From contig DCGC01000020.1 of assembly GCA_002315165.1 (NCBI GenBank), positions 1-11,309 of the forward strand: DNA of 11,309 nucleotides. The letters are read 5' to 3'. This DNA is from Candidatus Saccharibacteria bacterium UBA1788 (GTDB taxonomy: Bacteria > Patescibacteriota > Saccharimonadia > Saccharimonadales > Saccharimonadaceae). The translations under genes and the position numbers were made by a program. Shown here piece after piece: positions 4,613 to 11,077 of this stretch (its first letter is position 1; each line of letters opens with the position of its first letter). A model generated the notes under the pieces. That model was not told where the DNA came from, made no database searches, and saw only the letters and a program-made list of their open reading frames with translations.

Positions 4613-5344
4613 ATGGAAAAGAATGCTACGAAGAAAACCAGTTTCAAACAAAAATCCGAACGTGCAAAAGCCAAACTTCTCTCTACCTATTACGGCAATC
4701 CTATTCGTGATATGAAACTCATCGCTATTACCGGCACGACCGGAAAATCGACCGTAGCCCACTTCGTTCACGAAATTCTTCGCGCCGCCGGCCAGCACGC
4801 CGCCGTCCTCGCTTCCGACGCCCCGTTTAAAACTTCCGTTCTCCATAAATTCTTCGCCGACGCTTGGAAAGCTGGCGCCAACTACGTCATTGTTACCGCC
4901 CCAGCCGACTCTCTTAAGAAAAACGTTTTTTATGGCCTCCCAGTAGAAGTCGCCGCTCTTACCGATTTCGTTCCAGCCTCTTTAAGTGCTCCTACTTCGA
5001 CCGATTTTCTAAACGATACAACCACTCTTTTCTCTATGAACCCAGAAATTATCGTCCTTAACGAAGACGATGCCTATTTTTCCGATTTCCAAAAATTCTC
5101 TGGCAAAAAAGAAACTTTCACCTATGGCACCACCCCAACTTCCACCCTCCATATCGACACTAAACGTCTCTATAAAAAGGGAACTGAAGCCAGCCTCAGT
5201 CTTGGCTCCTCTCGCTTCACCGTTGCTAGCTTCCTAGTTGGCGAGCCTATCGTATCTTATATGGCCTGCGCCGCCGCTATCGCAACTTCTCTCCATATTT
5301 CTTCCGACGTTATCGCCGAAGGTCTAGCAAATTACCAAAATTAG
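4613..5344 (+). CDS. Truncated Mur-ligase-like protein lacking the C-terminal domain
   Basis: The 243 residues resemble the ATP-binding central domain of MurE-type ligases, which add amino acids to UDP-MurNAc in peptidoglycan synthesis. The P-loop AITGTTGKSTV is at 38-48, VLNEDD (148-153) matches the Mur NxDD region, and EPIVSYMACAAAIATSLHI (211-229) matches the helix that closes that domain. The protein ends right there, while full MurE is about 450-500 residues with a further ligase domain. Two usual active-site regions are changed: the ExSSH-like segment reads TAPADSL (95-101), and the NxxxDHLD-like segment reads TDFVPASLS (117-125). It is therefore probably not an ordinary ligase and may be a nucleotide-binding paralogue. 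The ATG at 4613 is preferred to an upstream in-frame TTG, which lies in the terminator. The stop codon lies inside the CIRCE operator. Confidence 0.8.
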   Translation: MEKNATKKTSFKQKSERAKAKLLSTYYGNPIRDMKLIAITGTTGKSTVAHFVHEILRAAGQHAAVLASDAPFKTSVLHKFFADAWKAGANYVIVTAPADSLKKNVFYGLPVEVAALTDFVPASLSAPTSTDFLNDTTTLFSMNPEIIVLNEDDAYFSDFQKFSGKKETFTYGTTPTSTLHIDTKRLYKKGTEASLSLGSSRFTVASFLVGEPIVSYMACAAAIATSLHISSDVIAEGLANYQN

Positions 5345-5367
5345 CACTCAACCCTTGCAAGTGCTAA
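5341..5367 (+). promoter_or_regulatory. CIRCE operator (HrcA site) of groES-groEL
   Basis: TTAGCACTC, 9 nt, AAGTGCTAA matches the CIRCE consensus TTAGCACTC-N9-GAGTGCTAA with a single difference. It stands just upstream of the groES -10, as in organisms where HrcA represses groESL until heat stress. The hrcA gene is not in the window. The TAG of the Mur-like gene lies in the left arm. Confidence 0.95.
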
Positions 5368-5382
5368 TTTTTGTGCTATATT
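5355..5382 (+). promoter_or_regulatory. groES-groEL promoter
   Basis: TTGCAA (5355-5360), 16 nt and TATATT (5377-5382) with extended TTGTGC. The -35 lies inside the CIRCE element, so bound HrcA would block polymerase. An AGGAG Shine-Dalgarno is at 5394-5398, an unusually long 13 nt before the ATG. Confidence 0.7.
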
Positions 5383-5411
5383 AGAGAAAGAAAAGGAGCT
5401 AATACGTTTTT

Positions 5412-5666
5412 ATGTCACTAAAACCTCTTAAAGATCGCGTCGTTGCGACTAAAGAACAACCTCTAGAAAAAACCAAATCAGGCATTCTCCTCGGCGAAGC
5501 CAAAGAAAAACCAGCTTACGCTGTCGTCGAATCTGTCGGCCCTGAAGTAAAATCAATCAAAAAAGGCGACAAAATCATCTATAAAGAATATTCCACTACC
5601 GAAGTCGATATCGACAATAAAACCTATCTTATTCTCAACGAAGAAGATATTTTAGCAACTCTATAA
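5412..5666 (+). CDS. groS: Co-chaperonin GroES (Hsp10)
   Basis: The 84-residue protein is slightly shorter than the usual 94-100. It forms the heptameric lid of the GroEL folding chamber in the cytoplasm. It starts LKPLKDRVV as most GroES do, has the mobile loop around 17-30 (EKTKSGILLGEAKEKP), the domain core VVESVGPEVKSIKKGDKIIYKEY, and ends with LILNEEDILATL. No part of the core fold is missing; the shortness comes from small loops. It is the first gene of a two-gene operon under CIRCE control and is followed after 10 nt by groEL. The identification is firm. Confidence 0.97.
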   Translation: MSLKPLKDRVVATKEQPLEKTKSGILLGEAKEKPAYAVVESVGPEVKSIKKGDKIIYKEYSTTEVDIDNKTYLILNEEDILATL

Positions 5667-5676
5667 AAGGAATAAC

Positions 5677-7293
5677 ATGGCAAAAAAAATCTTTTATGAA
5701 GCCGAAGCGAGAGAAAAAGTTCTCTCCGGCGCAAAACAACTTTACGACGCAGTTAAAGTCACTTTTGGTCCAAAAGGGAAAAACGTAGTTATCGAAAAAT
5801 CTTACGGCTCTCCAGTCATCACCCACGACGGAGTCACCGTCGCTGAGGCCGTCGATCTCGGCTCTACCGAAGATAACCTCGGCGAACAAATCGGCGCTAA
5901 ACTCATCAAAACCGCTGCCGAAAAGCTCAACAAAGTCGCTGGCGACGGCACCACTACCGTCACCGTCCTAACTTATAATATTATCGCCGAAGCTAATAAA
6001 CTTATCGCCGCCGGCGTAAATCCTATGGAACTCCGCAAGGGAATCGAAACAACTGGCATAGAAATCGCTAAAAATATCGATTCTCTCGCCGAAAAAATCG
6101 CTGGCGACGACAAAAAGGTTGCCGAAGTTGCCACCATCTCTGCTGGCGACGAAGAAATCGGTAAACTTATTGCCGAAGTCATCAGCAAAATCGGCAAAGA
6201 TGGCGTCGTCACCGTCGAGGCTGGCCAAGGTCTAGAAATGGAACAAGAAATTGTCGAAGGTTTCTCCTACGACAAAGGTTTTTCTTCTCCGTTCTTCGTC
6301 ACCGACGTCAATCGCCAAGAAGCCATTTTTGACAAACCTCTCATTTTAATTACCGACAAAAAAATCTCCTCCGGTAGCGATATTCTCCCAATTCTCGAAC
6401 AATGCGCAGGAGCTGGCAAAAAAGACCTCGTCATTATCGCCGAAGACGTCGAAGGCGAAGCTCTCTCACTCCTCGTCCTCAACAAACTTAAAGGCGTTTT
6501 CAACTCTCTCGTCCTTAAAGCCCCTTCTTTCGGTGATCGCCGCAAAGAAATCATGGAAGATATTGCTATCCTGACCGATGCAACTCTAGTCTCTTCTGAT
6601 AAGGGACTTAAGCTCGAAGAAGTCGGCATGGAAGTTCTCGGCTCTGCCGCTAAAATCATCGCCACTAAAGACGGAACTACAATCATCAAAGGCGCTGGCT
6701 CTAAAGCCGCAGTTGATGCCCGCATTGAACTTATCAACTCCCAAAAGAATCTTGCCACCTCCGATTACGAACGTGAAGAGTTTGCGAAGCGCGCTGCTGC
6801 CCTTCTTGGCAAAGTCGCCGTTATTAAAGTTGGTGGTGCCTCAGAAACCGCTATTGACGAAAAGAAATTCCGCGTCGACGACGCAGTCGCGGCCACCAAA
6901 GCCGCTCTCGCTGAAGGTATCGTCTCTGGTGGTGGTGTCACTCTTGTTAACCTCGCCGAAAAAATTGATTCTACCGATGCTGGCGCAAAAATCGTCAAAA
7001 ACGCGCTCAAAGCTCCTTTCCTTCATATCATGGAAAACGCCGGACTAAACGCACCTGCCCTTCTCGCTGAAGTAGAAAAAGCCAAAGCTGGACAGGGAAT
7101 CGACGTTATGCATCCAGAAAAAGGCCTCATCGACCTTAAAAAATCTGGCATTATCGACCCAGCCCGCGTCACTCGTGAGGCAGTCCAAAACGCTATCTCC
7201 ATTGCCGCCACTGCTATCACTATGGGCGCCCTTATTTGTGAAGTCCCAGAAAAAGAAACCCCAGCCCAAGACATGGGCGGCGGACTCTACTAA
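5677..7293 (+). CDS. groL: Chaperonin GroEL (Hsp60)
   Basis: A complete 538-residue group I chaperonin, which folds proteins in an ATP-driven double ring with GroES. The equatorial ATP site is intact: FGPKGKNVV, ITHDGVTVA, GDGTTT (89-94) and the later VDDAVAATKAA with the hydrolysis-linked Asp, then GIVSGGG. The apical domain has the usual ISSGSDILPILEQ region and SFGDRRK. Compared with E. coli GroEL, about four residues are inserted near 61-66 (GSTEDN). The C-terminal tail is short, ending DMGGGLY rather than in GGM repeats. AAGGA is 5-6 nt before the ATG. It is co-transcribed with groES from the HrcA-type promoter and ends at a bidirectional terminator. Confidence 0.98.
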   Translation: MAKKIFYEAEAREKVLSGAKQLYDAVKVTFGPKGKNVVIEKSYGSPVITHDGVTVAEAVDLGSTEDNLGEQIGAKLIKTAAEKLNKVAGDGTTTVTVLTYNIIAEANKLIAAGVNPMELRKGIETTGIEIAKNIDSLAEKIAGDDKKVAEVATISAGDEEIGKLIAEVISKIGKDGVVTVEAGQGLEMEQEIVEGFSYDKGFSSPFFVTDVNRQEAIFDKPLILITDKKISSGSDILPILEQCAGAGKKDLVIIAEDVEGEALSLLVLNKLKGVFNSLVLKAPSFGDRRKEIMEDIAILTDATLVSSDKGLKLEEVGMEVLGSAAKIIATKDGTTIIKGAGSKAAVDARIELINSQKNLATSDYEREEFAKRAAALLGKVAVIKVGGASETAIDEKKFRVDDAVAATKAALAEGIVSGGGVTLVNLAEKIDSTDAGAKIVKNALKAPFLHIMENAGLNAPALLAEVEKAKAGQGIDVMHPEKGLIDLKKSGIIDPARVTREAVQNAISIAATAITMGALICEVPEKETPAQDMGGGLY

Positions 7294-7325
7294 AAAATAA
7301 CCCCCAAACGGGGGTTATTTTTTTT
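7294..7325. terminator. Bidirectional terminator between groEL and the 198-residue gene
   Basis: AAATAACCCCC AAAC GGGGGTTATTT is a perfect 11-bp stem with a T run (plus) and an A run (minus). It serves the convergent groEL and 198-residue-protein transcripts. Confidence 0.92.
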
Positions 7326-7333
7326 GTTGATTC

Positions 7334-7930
7334 TTATTTTTCAATCATTTCTACAATCGAGAACAACGCCTCAGCACGTTTCGCGTCGTCGCTAATTTTC
7401 CTTGCAGCCTCAAAAGCCTCTTGGAATGCGCCTTTTTCGCCCATCTCAGCCACTTCCTTACAGATCGCAAACGCTTGCTCAGGATTTATGTTCATATTTT
7501 TTAATAGCGGATATAACTCTCTAAGAGCATTCTTCTTTACTTCCTCTAAATCTACGTCGCCTTTTACTTCTTCAGTAGCTGGCATTTCGAATGCTGGAGC
7601 GCTCGCTTCTTCTGGAACAACCTCTGGAGTTACCGCCGGAGCCACTTCTGCCACAACTGGCGCCTCATCTACTATATTTTCAACTACAGGCTCAGCCGCA
7701 ATCGAGTCAGCTGGCATTACTGGTGACGTTACTGGTTGATCGTTCAATTCTGCCGCCACGGCCTCTGCTGGCGTCATAGCTGGAGCCGCAGTAGCCCCAC
7801 CAAACTCCCCCGCCAATTGTTCGTTTTCTTCGTTCGCATCGCCACTCATTACTGGCGTTACTGGCGCTGCCATTCCACCATCACTAGTCGTGATGTCGTC
7901 AATCGCCCTCTGAAGCTCATCATTAGTCAT
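7334..7930 (-). CDS. Acidic Ala/Pro-rich protein of unknown function (198 aa)
   Basis: I cannot name this protein. Residues about 18-120 form a low-complexity, probably disordered region rich in Ala, Pro, Val and Glu, with recurring APVTPVM, TSPVMPAD and PEVVPEE-like stretches. Residues about 128-198 look like a compact bundle of helices (LEEVKKNALRELYPLL, PEQAFAICKEVAEM, AFQEAFEAARKI, DAKRAEALFSIVEMI). It has no signal peptide or membrane segment. The start at 7930 is supported by an AAGGTGG Shine-Dalgarno about 4 nt upstream; a TTG further up would put the Shine-Dalgarno inside the gene. It follows the membrane-protein gene on the same strand after 64 nt and may share its transcript. A scaffold or adaptor role is possible but only a guess. 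Confidence 0.8.
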   Translation of the reverse strand: MTNDELQRAIDDITTSDGGMAAPVTPVMSGDANEENEQLAGEFGGATAAPAMTPAEAVAAELNDQPVTSPVMPADSIAAEPVVENIVDEAPVVAEVAPAVTPEVVPEEASAPAFEMPATEEVKGDVDLEEVKKNALRELYPLLKNMNINPEQAFAICKEVAEMGEKGAFQEAFEAARKISDDAKRAEALFSIVEMIEK

Positions 7931-7994
7931 AAGCCCACCTTCCAATTATTATTATCAATTTATAATACTTAAGTTTATTCTAACATATAGCTTG

Positions 7995-8468
7995 CTAAAT
8001 ACGCAAGAACTTTACAATCTTATCTAAGAGGTCCATTTTCACCTCTTCCATAGGCAATTTAGAACCAAACACATCTACAATTTTTTCGCCTTCATCTTGA
8101 GGGAAATAAACCATCACCCTAAGAGCAAACCTCTTTCTCGGAGTTAAAACAATTGCAAAATTTCCTTCCTCCTTCAAAACCCCAAAAGACTTATAATCGT
8201 CATACTTATAGAGAGTATTACCCTCAGAAAGCCCTTTATTACTTAACGAATAATGAAGAACTCTCGGCGGCCTAACAGAATAAACAATCAGCGCAGCTAC
8301 CGATACGACCACTAGAACAATAAAAGTAATAGTTTTCAAAAAAACACCCAATGCAATCAATGCCAGCCCAACAATCGCTAGACCAACATACCATCCAGCA
8401 TTTTTATCACGCGGAATATACTCTTTCGCGTCCCAGTTGATAATTTCATCAGAAGTCTTCTTAGCCAT
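7995..8468 (-). CDS. Membrane protein with two N-terminal helices and a soluble domain (157 aa)
   Basis: After a polar start with INWDAKEYIPRDKNAGWYV (10-28), two hydrophobic segments (about 26-44 and 47-64) form a short hairpin. A soluble part of about 90 residues follows: PRVLHYSLSNKGLSEG, YKYDDYKSFGVLKE, IVLTPRKRFALRVMVYFPQDE and a C-terminal amphipathic helix. The order of short beta strands and a final helix recalls PH-like domains of small bacterial membrane proteins, but this is an impression, not a match. Function is unknown. I chose ATG 8468 because TACAAT ends 6 nt upstream and the 25 extra codons to 8543 run through the promoter and into the repeat array. It is likely first in a transcript with the 198-residue gene. 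Confidence 0.8.
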   Translation of the reverse strand: MAKKTSDEIINWDAKEYIPRDKNAGWYVGLAIVGLALIALGVFLKTITFIVLVVVSVAALIVYSVRPPRVLHYSLSNKGLSEGNTLYKYDDYKSFGVLKEEGNFAIVLTPRKRFALRVMVYFPQDEGEKIVDVFGSKLPMEEVKMDLLDKIVKFLRI

Positions 8469-8474
8469 AATCGT

Positions 8475-8504
8475 ATTGTAGCACATCCAAAGTCTTACAA
8501 TCAA
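8475..8504 (-). promoter_or_regulatory. Promoter of the 157-residue membrane protein (leaderless type)
   Basis: On the minus strand TTGATT (8499-8504), 18 nt and TACAAT (8475-8480) with extended TGTGC. The -10 ends exactly 6 nt before the ATG at 8468, and no Shine-Dalgarno is present. Confidence 0.6.
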
Positions 8505-8525
8505 GTTTTTACAACATTTTACTCT

Positions 8526-8671
8526 AAGAGGATTCGCTTCCAAGGAGGAGGGAATACTGTACTTTGAGAGGATTCGCAGACCAAGAGAAGAAAATGCTAT
8601 GTTTTAAGAGGATTCGCTTCCAAGGAGGAGAAAAAAACTGTGCTTTGAGAGGATTCGCAGACCAGGAGGAG
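8526..8671. repeat. Array of four alternating 25-bp units, 40-bp period
   Basis: Units lie at 8526-8550, 8566-8590, 8606-8630 and 8647-8671, all with AGAGGATTCGC. Units 1 and 3 continue TTCCAAGGAGGAG (type a). Units 2 and 4 continue AGACCA and a GAGGAG-like end (type b). Intervals are 40, 40 and 41 bp. The 15-16 bp between units also resemble each other (CTGTACTTT, CTGTGCTTT), so this is a tandem repeat of an a+b dimer and not CRISPR with unrelated spacers. The period is not a multiple of three, which argues against coding. Confidence 0.88.
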
Positions 8672-8674
8672 CAC

Positions 8675-8743
8675 AAAAGAAAATTTATTTTCTTTTTGCG
8701 ACGACGCAGTCGAGGAGAATCCTCCCTTGGGCTTTGCCCAAGG
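8675..8743. repeat. Hairpin plus conserved core of repeat element copy 2
   Basis: A perfect 10-bp hairpin AAAAGAAAAT TT ATTTTCTTTT (8675-8696) is followed by a 44-nt core (8700-8743), from GACGACGCAG to the hairpin CCTTGGGC TTT GCCCAAGG. The core matches positions 2430-2473 at all but 3 adjacent bases. The hairpin occupies the same place as CAGAAAAAGC TT GCTTTTTCTG in copy 1 but differs in sequence. Confidence 0.87.
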
Positions 8744-8748
8744 GAATT

Positions 8749-8778
8749 AAAAAATGAGACCTTTAGGTCTCCTTTTTT
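8749..8778. terminator. Bidirectional terminator next to tRNA-Ser(GCT)
   Basis: AAAAAATGAGACC TTTA GGTCTCCTTTTTT folds with a 6-bp G+C-containing stem, one mismatch and A/T tails. It lies between the repeat core and the 3' end of the tRNA and should end the tRNA transcript on the minus strand. Confidence 0.85.
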
Positions 8779-8790
8779 AATTCTACCTTC

Positions 8791-8883
8791 TGGCGGAGGG
8801 TAGAGGATTCGAACCTCCGCTGCAGGTTTCCCCGCACTAGCGATTTAGCAAACCGCCCCCTTCAGCCACTTGGGTAACCCTCC
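8791..8883 (-). tRNA. trnS: tRNA-Ser (anticodon GCT)
   Basis: This 93-nt class II tRNA on the minus strand has acceptor GGAGGGT / ACCCTCC, a long variable arm, anticodon stem GCGGT / ATCGC (one G-U type pair) with loop TTGCTAA, T arm GGAGGTTCGAATCCTCT, discriminator G and an encoded CCA (8791-8793). Anticodon GCT reads AGC and AGU. Its T arm is identical to that of tRNA-Ser(CGA). Confidence 0.95.
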
Positions 8884-8893
8884 GTCTTCTCCT

Positions 8894-8946
8894 ATTCTAC
8901 CACAATTCTCCCAAAATTTTAACTTTTTTCTAAAACATGCTATAAT
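8894..8946. promoter_or_regulatory. Divergent promoters of tRNA-Ser(GCT) and the pilin-like gene
   Basis: On the minus strand TTGTGGTAGAAT gives a -10 at 8894-8899, 10 nt before the tRNA. On the plus strand CATGC plus TATAAT (8941-8946) is an extended -10 for the gene starting at 8977. Neither has a good -35. Confidence 0.6.
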
Positions 8947-8976
8947 TCTTATAAATATTTAACTGCGAGATTTTTA

Positions 8977-9351
8977 ATGAAAAAACTTACTAAAACCGTT
9001 GCCCAAGTTCTAACTGGTATCGGTGCTGCTCTTACCTTAATTGCCGGCAAAGCCATGGCTCTTTCCGTCGACGAAAGCATCGAAGTTGCCCATGTCGAAG
9101 GCCTCCCGACCGACCTAACCGCAGTAGTCCAACGTATCTCCGTCACCGCCCTCGGCGTTATCGCCCTAATCTCTATTATCATGCTCATCTACGGCGGCGT
9201 CCGCTATATCATCTCTGGCGGCGACAGCAAAAAAGTCACCGACGCTAAAAACACCATCCTTTACGCCATTATCGGTCTTATTATCTGTTTCCTATCTTAC
9301 GCGATTATTAATTTCGTCATCAAAACCATCACCACCGGCACAACCGTCTAA
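8977..9351 (+). CDS. Secreted T4SS-pilin/TrbC-VirB2-like membrane protein (124 aa)
   Basis: A basic N-terminus (MKKLTKTVAQ) and a hydrophobic stretch to AMA at 27-29 form a signal peptide, probably cleaved after A28. Two membrane helices (about 51-74 and 92-115) flank a short polar loop with YGGVRYIISGGDSKKVTDAKNT. This layout, and the pattern GGxxYxxSxGDxxKVxxAKxTILYxIIGL, is shared with the proteins at 10723-11046 and 11110-11309 and is typical of the T4SS-pilin-type family common in CPR genomes. Such proteins may form an envelope pilus or pore. No T4SS ATPase or channel gene is nearby. The last 60 nt overlap the 3' end of comF on the other strand. Confidence 0.8.
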   Translation: MKKLTKTVAQVLTGIGAALTLIAGKAMALSVDESIEVAHVEGLPTDLTAVVQRISVTALGVIALISIIMLIYGGVRYIISGGDSKKVTDAKNTILYAIIGLIICFLSYAIINFVIKTITTGTTV

Positions 9352-10050
9352 CTTCGGCTTTCTCCCTATCCTATTCACTGCCAAAACAGCAACAACTACA
9401 TTTTTTGCGCCCGCTTTTTTCATTATTCGCGCCGCCTCTTTCATACTAGCTCCGGTCGTCCACACGTCATCAAAAAGCACATAAACCTTATTACTATCTA
9501 TTTTTGATTTTTCATTTAACCGATACGCCCTCTTTGCCTGTTCTTTTCGCTCTTTTTCGCTCGCCCCAACCTGCACCGTATCATTTTTCCTCAAAATCGC
9601 CCTCTCAAGTCCCCATTTTCGCCCCTTCGCCAACTTTTTCGCAACCACAAAAGTATGGTCGAACCCCCTCTCTCGAATATGCTTATTAATCGTCGGCAGC
9701 GGCACCACTACCACCTCCTCCATAAATTGCGGCAATATCTCGTCTAATAATTCCACAAAAACCCCTGCCAACTCTCTCGCCGAATTATATTTATATTCCC
9801 CAACCAACTCCCCAATTTCCTCATCACGCCACCCAACCATAAAAGTCAGAAAAGGGAACTGGCATTCCTCGCATTTCCCATTCCTAATTACTTTTTTACA
9901 ATTCGGACAATAATTGATTTTGTCACCCAAAATGTTATTTTTACAACACGCACAAAACCCGCTCCCCAATTCGCCGCAACCCCTACAGGAAGAAGGGCAT
10001 ACCATATCAAAGACCTTCAAAATAGTTGTATTTTTTACATTAAAAGCCAT
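9292..10050 (-). CDS. comF: ComF family phosphoribosyltransferase-like protein
   Basis: The 252 residues show the ComF layout. An N-terminal zinc-binding region has cysteines at 18, 22, 25, 33, 36, 48, 51, 60 and 63 (CRGCG, CACC, CPNC, CEEC). A type I phosphoribosyltransferase domain follows, with VVPLP (115-119), ERGFDH (127-132) and the PRPP-binding motif VYVLFDDVWTTGAS (189-202, Asp194 and Asp195). ComF proteins are needed for uptake of single-stranded DNA in natural transformation and act at the inner face of the membrane; the biochemical role is not settled. CPR cells depend on imported nucleic acids, so the gene fits the lifestyle. It diverges from hsp20 and its last 60 nt run antisense through the pilin-like gene's 3' end. 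The tail KPKLDGCAGGDGFDDEINNRVR is encoded in that overlap. Confidence 0.93.
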   Translation of the reverse strand: MAFNVKNTTILKVFDMVCPSSCRGCGELGSGFCACCKNNILGDKINYCPNCKKVIRNGKCEECQFPFLTFMVGWRDEEIGELVGEYKYNSARELAGVFVELLDEILPQFMEEVVVVPLPTINKHIRERGFDHTFVVAKKLAKGRKWGLERAILRKNDTVQVGASEKERKEQAKRAYRLNEKSKIDSNKVYVLFDDVWTTGASMKEAARIMKKAGAKNVVVAVLAVNRIGRKPKLDGCAGGDGFDDEINNRVR

Positions 10051-10058
10051 GTTCTCTA

Positions 10059-10099
10059 TTGATTTTACCTCAGTCTCCCTTTATAATAAAGCTTATAAA
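10059..10099 (+). promoter_or_regulatory. hsp20 promoter with a small dyad over the -10
   Basis: TTGATT (10059-10064), 17 nt and TATAAT (10082-10087). The dyad TTTATAA, 6 nt, TTATAAA (10080-10099) covers the -10 and start region. No CIRCE is present, so this heat-shock gene is regulated differently from groESL. Confidence 0.65.
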
Positions 10100-10115
10100 T
10101 AAAAGTGGAGGAAAC

Positions 10116-10619
10116 ATGGCTCGTAATAGTGACGAAGACATGCTGATGGAAGATGATATCGCTGCCGTCTTTCTAGACGAAACAAACTCCGTAATGGAGA
10201 CGGTTCCTGAGGAAGAAGAAATTGCCCAAGAACCAGTCGACGAACCATCAGACGAAGATGATGGGTGGGACAATACAACCGACGATTTTCCAGGCCAGCT
10301 CGCCGTAGATGTCTACGAAACTGCTGATCGCCTTGTCGTCAAAGCTCGCACCGCCGGTATCAAAAAATCCGACCTCGAAGTGAGTATTTCCGATAATATC
10401 CTAACAATTTCCGGTGTCCTTAGTGGCGGCGAAGACGAACACACTACCCGCTGGCATATCCAAGAATGCTACTGGGGAGAATTCTCTCGCACTATCGCTC
10501 TTCCTGTCCAAGTTCGCGAAGACGACGGCAGTGTAAAAGCCGAACTAAAAGACGGTGTCCTAACTATTTCTTTCGAAAAAGAAAAAACCGAGGCCCCAAA
10601 GATTATCACTATTCAATAA
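10116..10619 (+). CDS. hsp20: Small heat shock protein, Hsp20/alpha-crystallin family
   Basis: The 167-residue ATP-independent holdase would bind unfolding proteins in the cytoplasm and pass them to refolding chaperones. Residues 1-57 are strongly acidic and probably disordered, longer and more charged than the usual N-terminal arm. The alpha-crystallin domain (about 60-155) begins GQLAVDVYETADRLVVKA, includes GIKKSDLEVSISDNILTISG, and has the family signature as ELKDGVLTISF (143-153). The C-terminal IITIQ gives an I-x-I tail motif as used for oligomer assembly. A GGAGG Shine-Dalgarno is 4 nt before the ATG. The longer in-frame TTG start at 10059 is inside the promoter and is rejected. Confidence 0.95.
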   Translation: MARNSDEDMLMEDDIAAVFLDETNSVMETVPEEEEIAQEPVDEPSDEDDGWDNTTDDFPGQLAVDVYETADRLVVKARTAGIKKSDLEVSISDNILTISGVLSGGEDEHTTRWHIQECYWGEFSRTIALPVQVREDDGSVKAELKDGVLTISFEKEKTEAPKIITIQ

Positions 10620-10641
10620 TCTTCTTTCTACAACCTCGCAC

Positions 10642-10670
10642 AAAAAGTCGCTCTATCCGAGCGACTTTTT
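10642..10670. terminator. Terminator of hsp20
   Basis: AAAAAGTCGCTC and GAGCGACTTTTT form a perfect 12-bp stem with loop TATCC, T-rich on the right and A-rich on the left. It starts 22 nt after the hsp20 stop and could work in both directions. Confidence 0.9.
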
Positions 10671-10682
10671 CGATGCCCCACA

Positions 10683-10709
10683 AAACAAAAAACGCCCCGA
10701 AGGGCGTTT
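10683..10709 (-). terminator. Terminator of the minus-strand pilin-like gene
   Basis: On the minus strand AAACGCCC TTCG GGGCGTTT is a perfect 8-bp stem capped by a stable TTCG loop and followed by TTTTGTTTTG. It lies 13 nt after the stop of the 107-residue gene. Confidence 0.88.
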
Positions 10710-10722
10710 CCTTTTACTTTTT

Positions 10723-11046
10723 TTACAAAGCACCAATTACAAAGTTGACAATTGCAAAGGCAAGAAGGGAAATAATCAAACCAATAATTCCGTAAAGAAT
10801 CGTGTCTTTTGCTTTCTTAACTTTAGAAGCATCGCCAGCAGAAGTCGTATAGTTGATACCACCAAGGACAATCATTACAACTGCCAAAATACCAACAATA
10901 CCAATTACCACGTTAAAGATATTTTTGAAAATGTCCGTCAAACCCGTACCGTTAGTAGGATCGGTGAGGTTATTCGTATACTGATTAACGTTCGTAGTAT
11001 CTACTGTTGCTGCTGCAAATGTCTTAATTGCGTCTAAAATAGCCAT
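10723..11046 (-). CDS. T4SS-pilin-like membrane protein (107 aa)
   Basis: A polar N-terminal region (residues 1-36, with a Thr/Asn-rich stretch TTNVNQYTNNLTDPTNGTG) precedes two membrane helices (about 40-62 and 82-105). Between them is GGINYTTSAGDASKVKKAKDTILYGIIGL, the family loop seen in its two neighbours. A cleaved signal peptide is not obvious, because the N-terminus is not basic. An AAGGA Shine-Dalgarno precedes the ATG by about 7 nt, and a near-consensus promoter (TTGATA, 16 nt, TATAAT) stands upstream, so it is transcribed separately from the next gene. The role as pilin or pore subunit is inferred from the two-helix topology only. Confidence 0.82.
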   Translation of the reverse strand: MAILDAIKTFAAATVDTTNVNQYTNNLTDPTNGTGLTDIFKNIFNVVIGIVGILAVVMIVLGGINYTTSAGDASKVKKAKDTILYGIIGLIISLLAFAIVNFVIGAL

Positions 11047-11077
11047 TTTTTATTCCTTATTTTTTAAAGTTACTTTC

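Noticed and set aside
6267..6758. 163-residue minus-strand frame inside groEL
   Set aside because: It is the antisense shadow of a fully conserved groEL region, with no signals of its own.
5677..7293. UGA read as glycine (Gracilibacteria/Absconditabacteria code)
   Set aside because: Conserved glycines in GroEL and other proteins use GGN codons, and all proteins are full length without any in-frame TGA.
8526..8671. CRISPR array with 25-bp repeats and 15-bp spacers
   Set aside because: The repeats alternate between two types, the intervening 15-16 bp resemble one another, spacers are too short, and no cas gene is present.
8564..8803. 79-residue plus-strand reading frame with repeated RGFADQE peptides
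   Set aside because: It is a by-product of the 40-bp DNA repeat; the period is not a multiple of three and the frame runs on through the terminator into tRNA-Ser.
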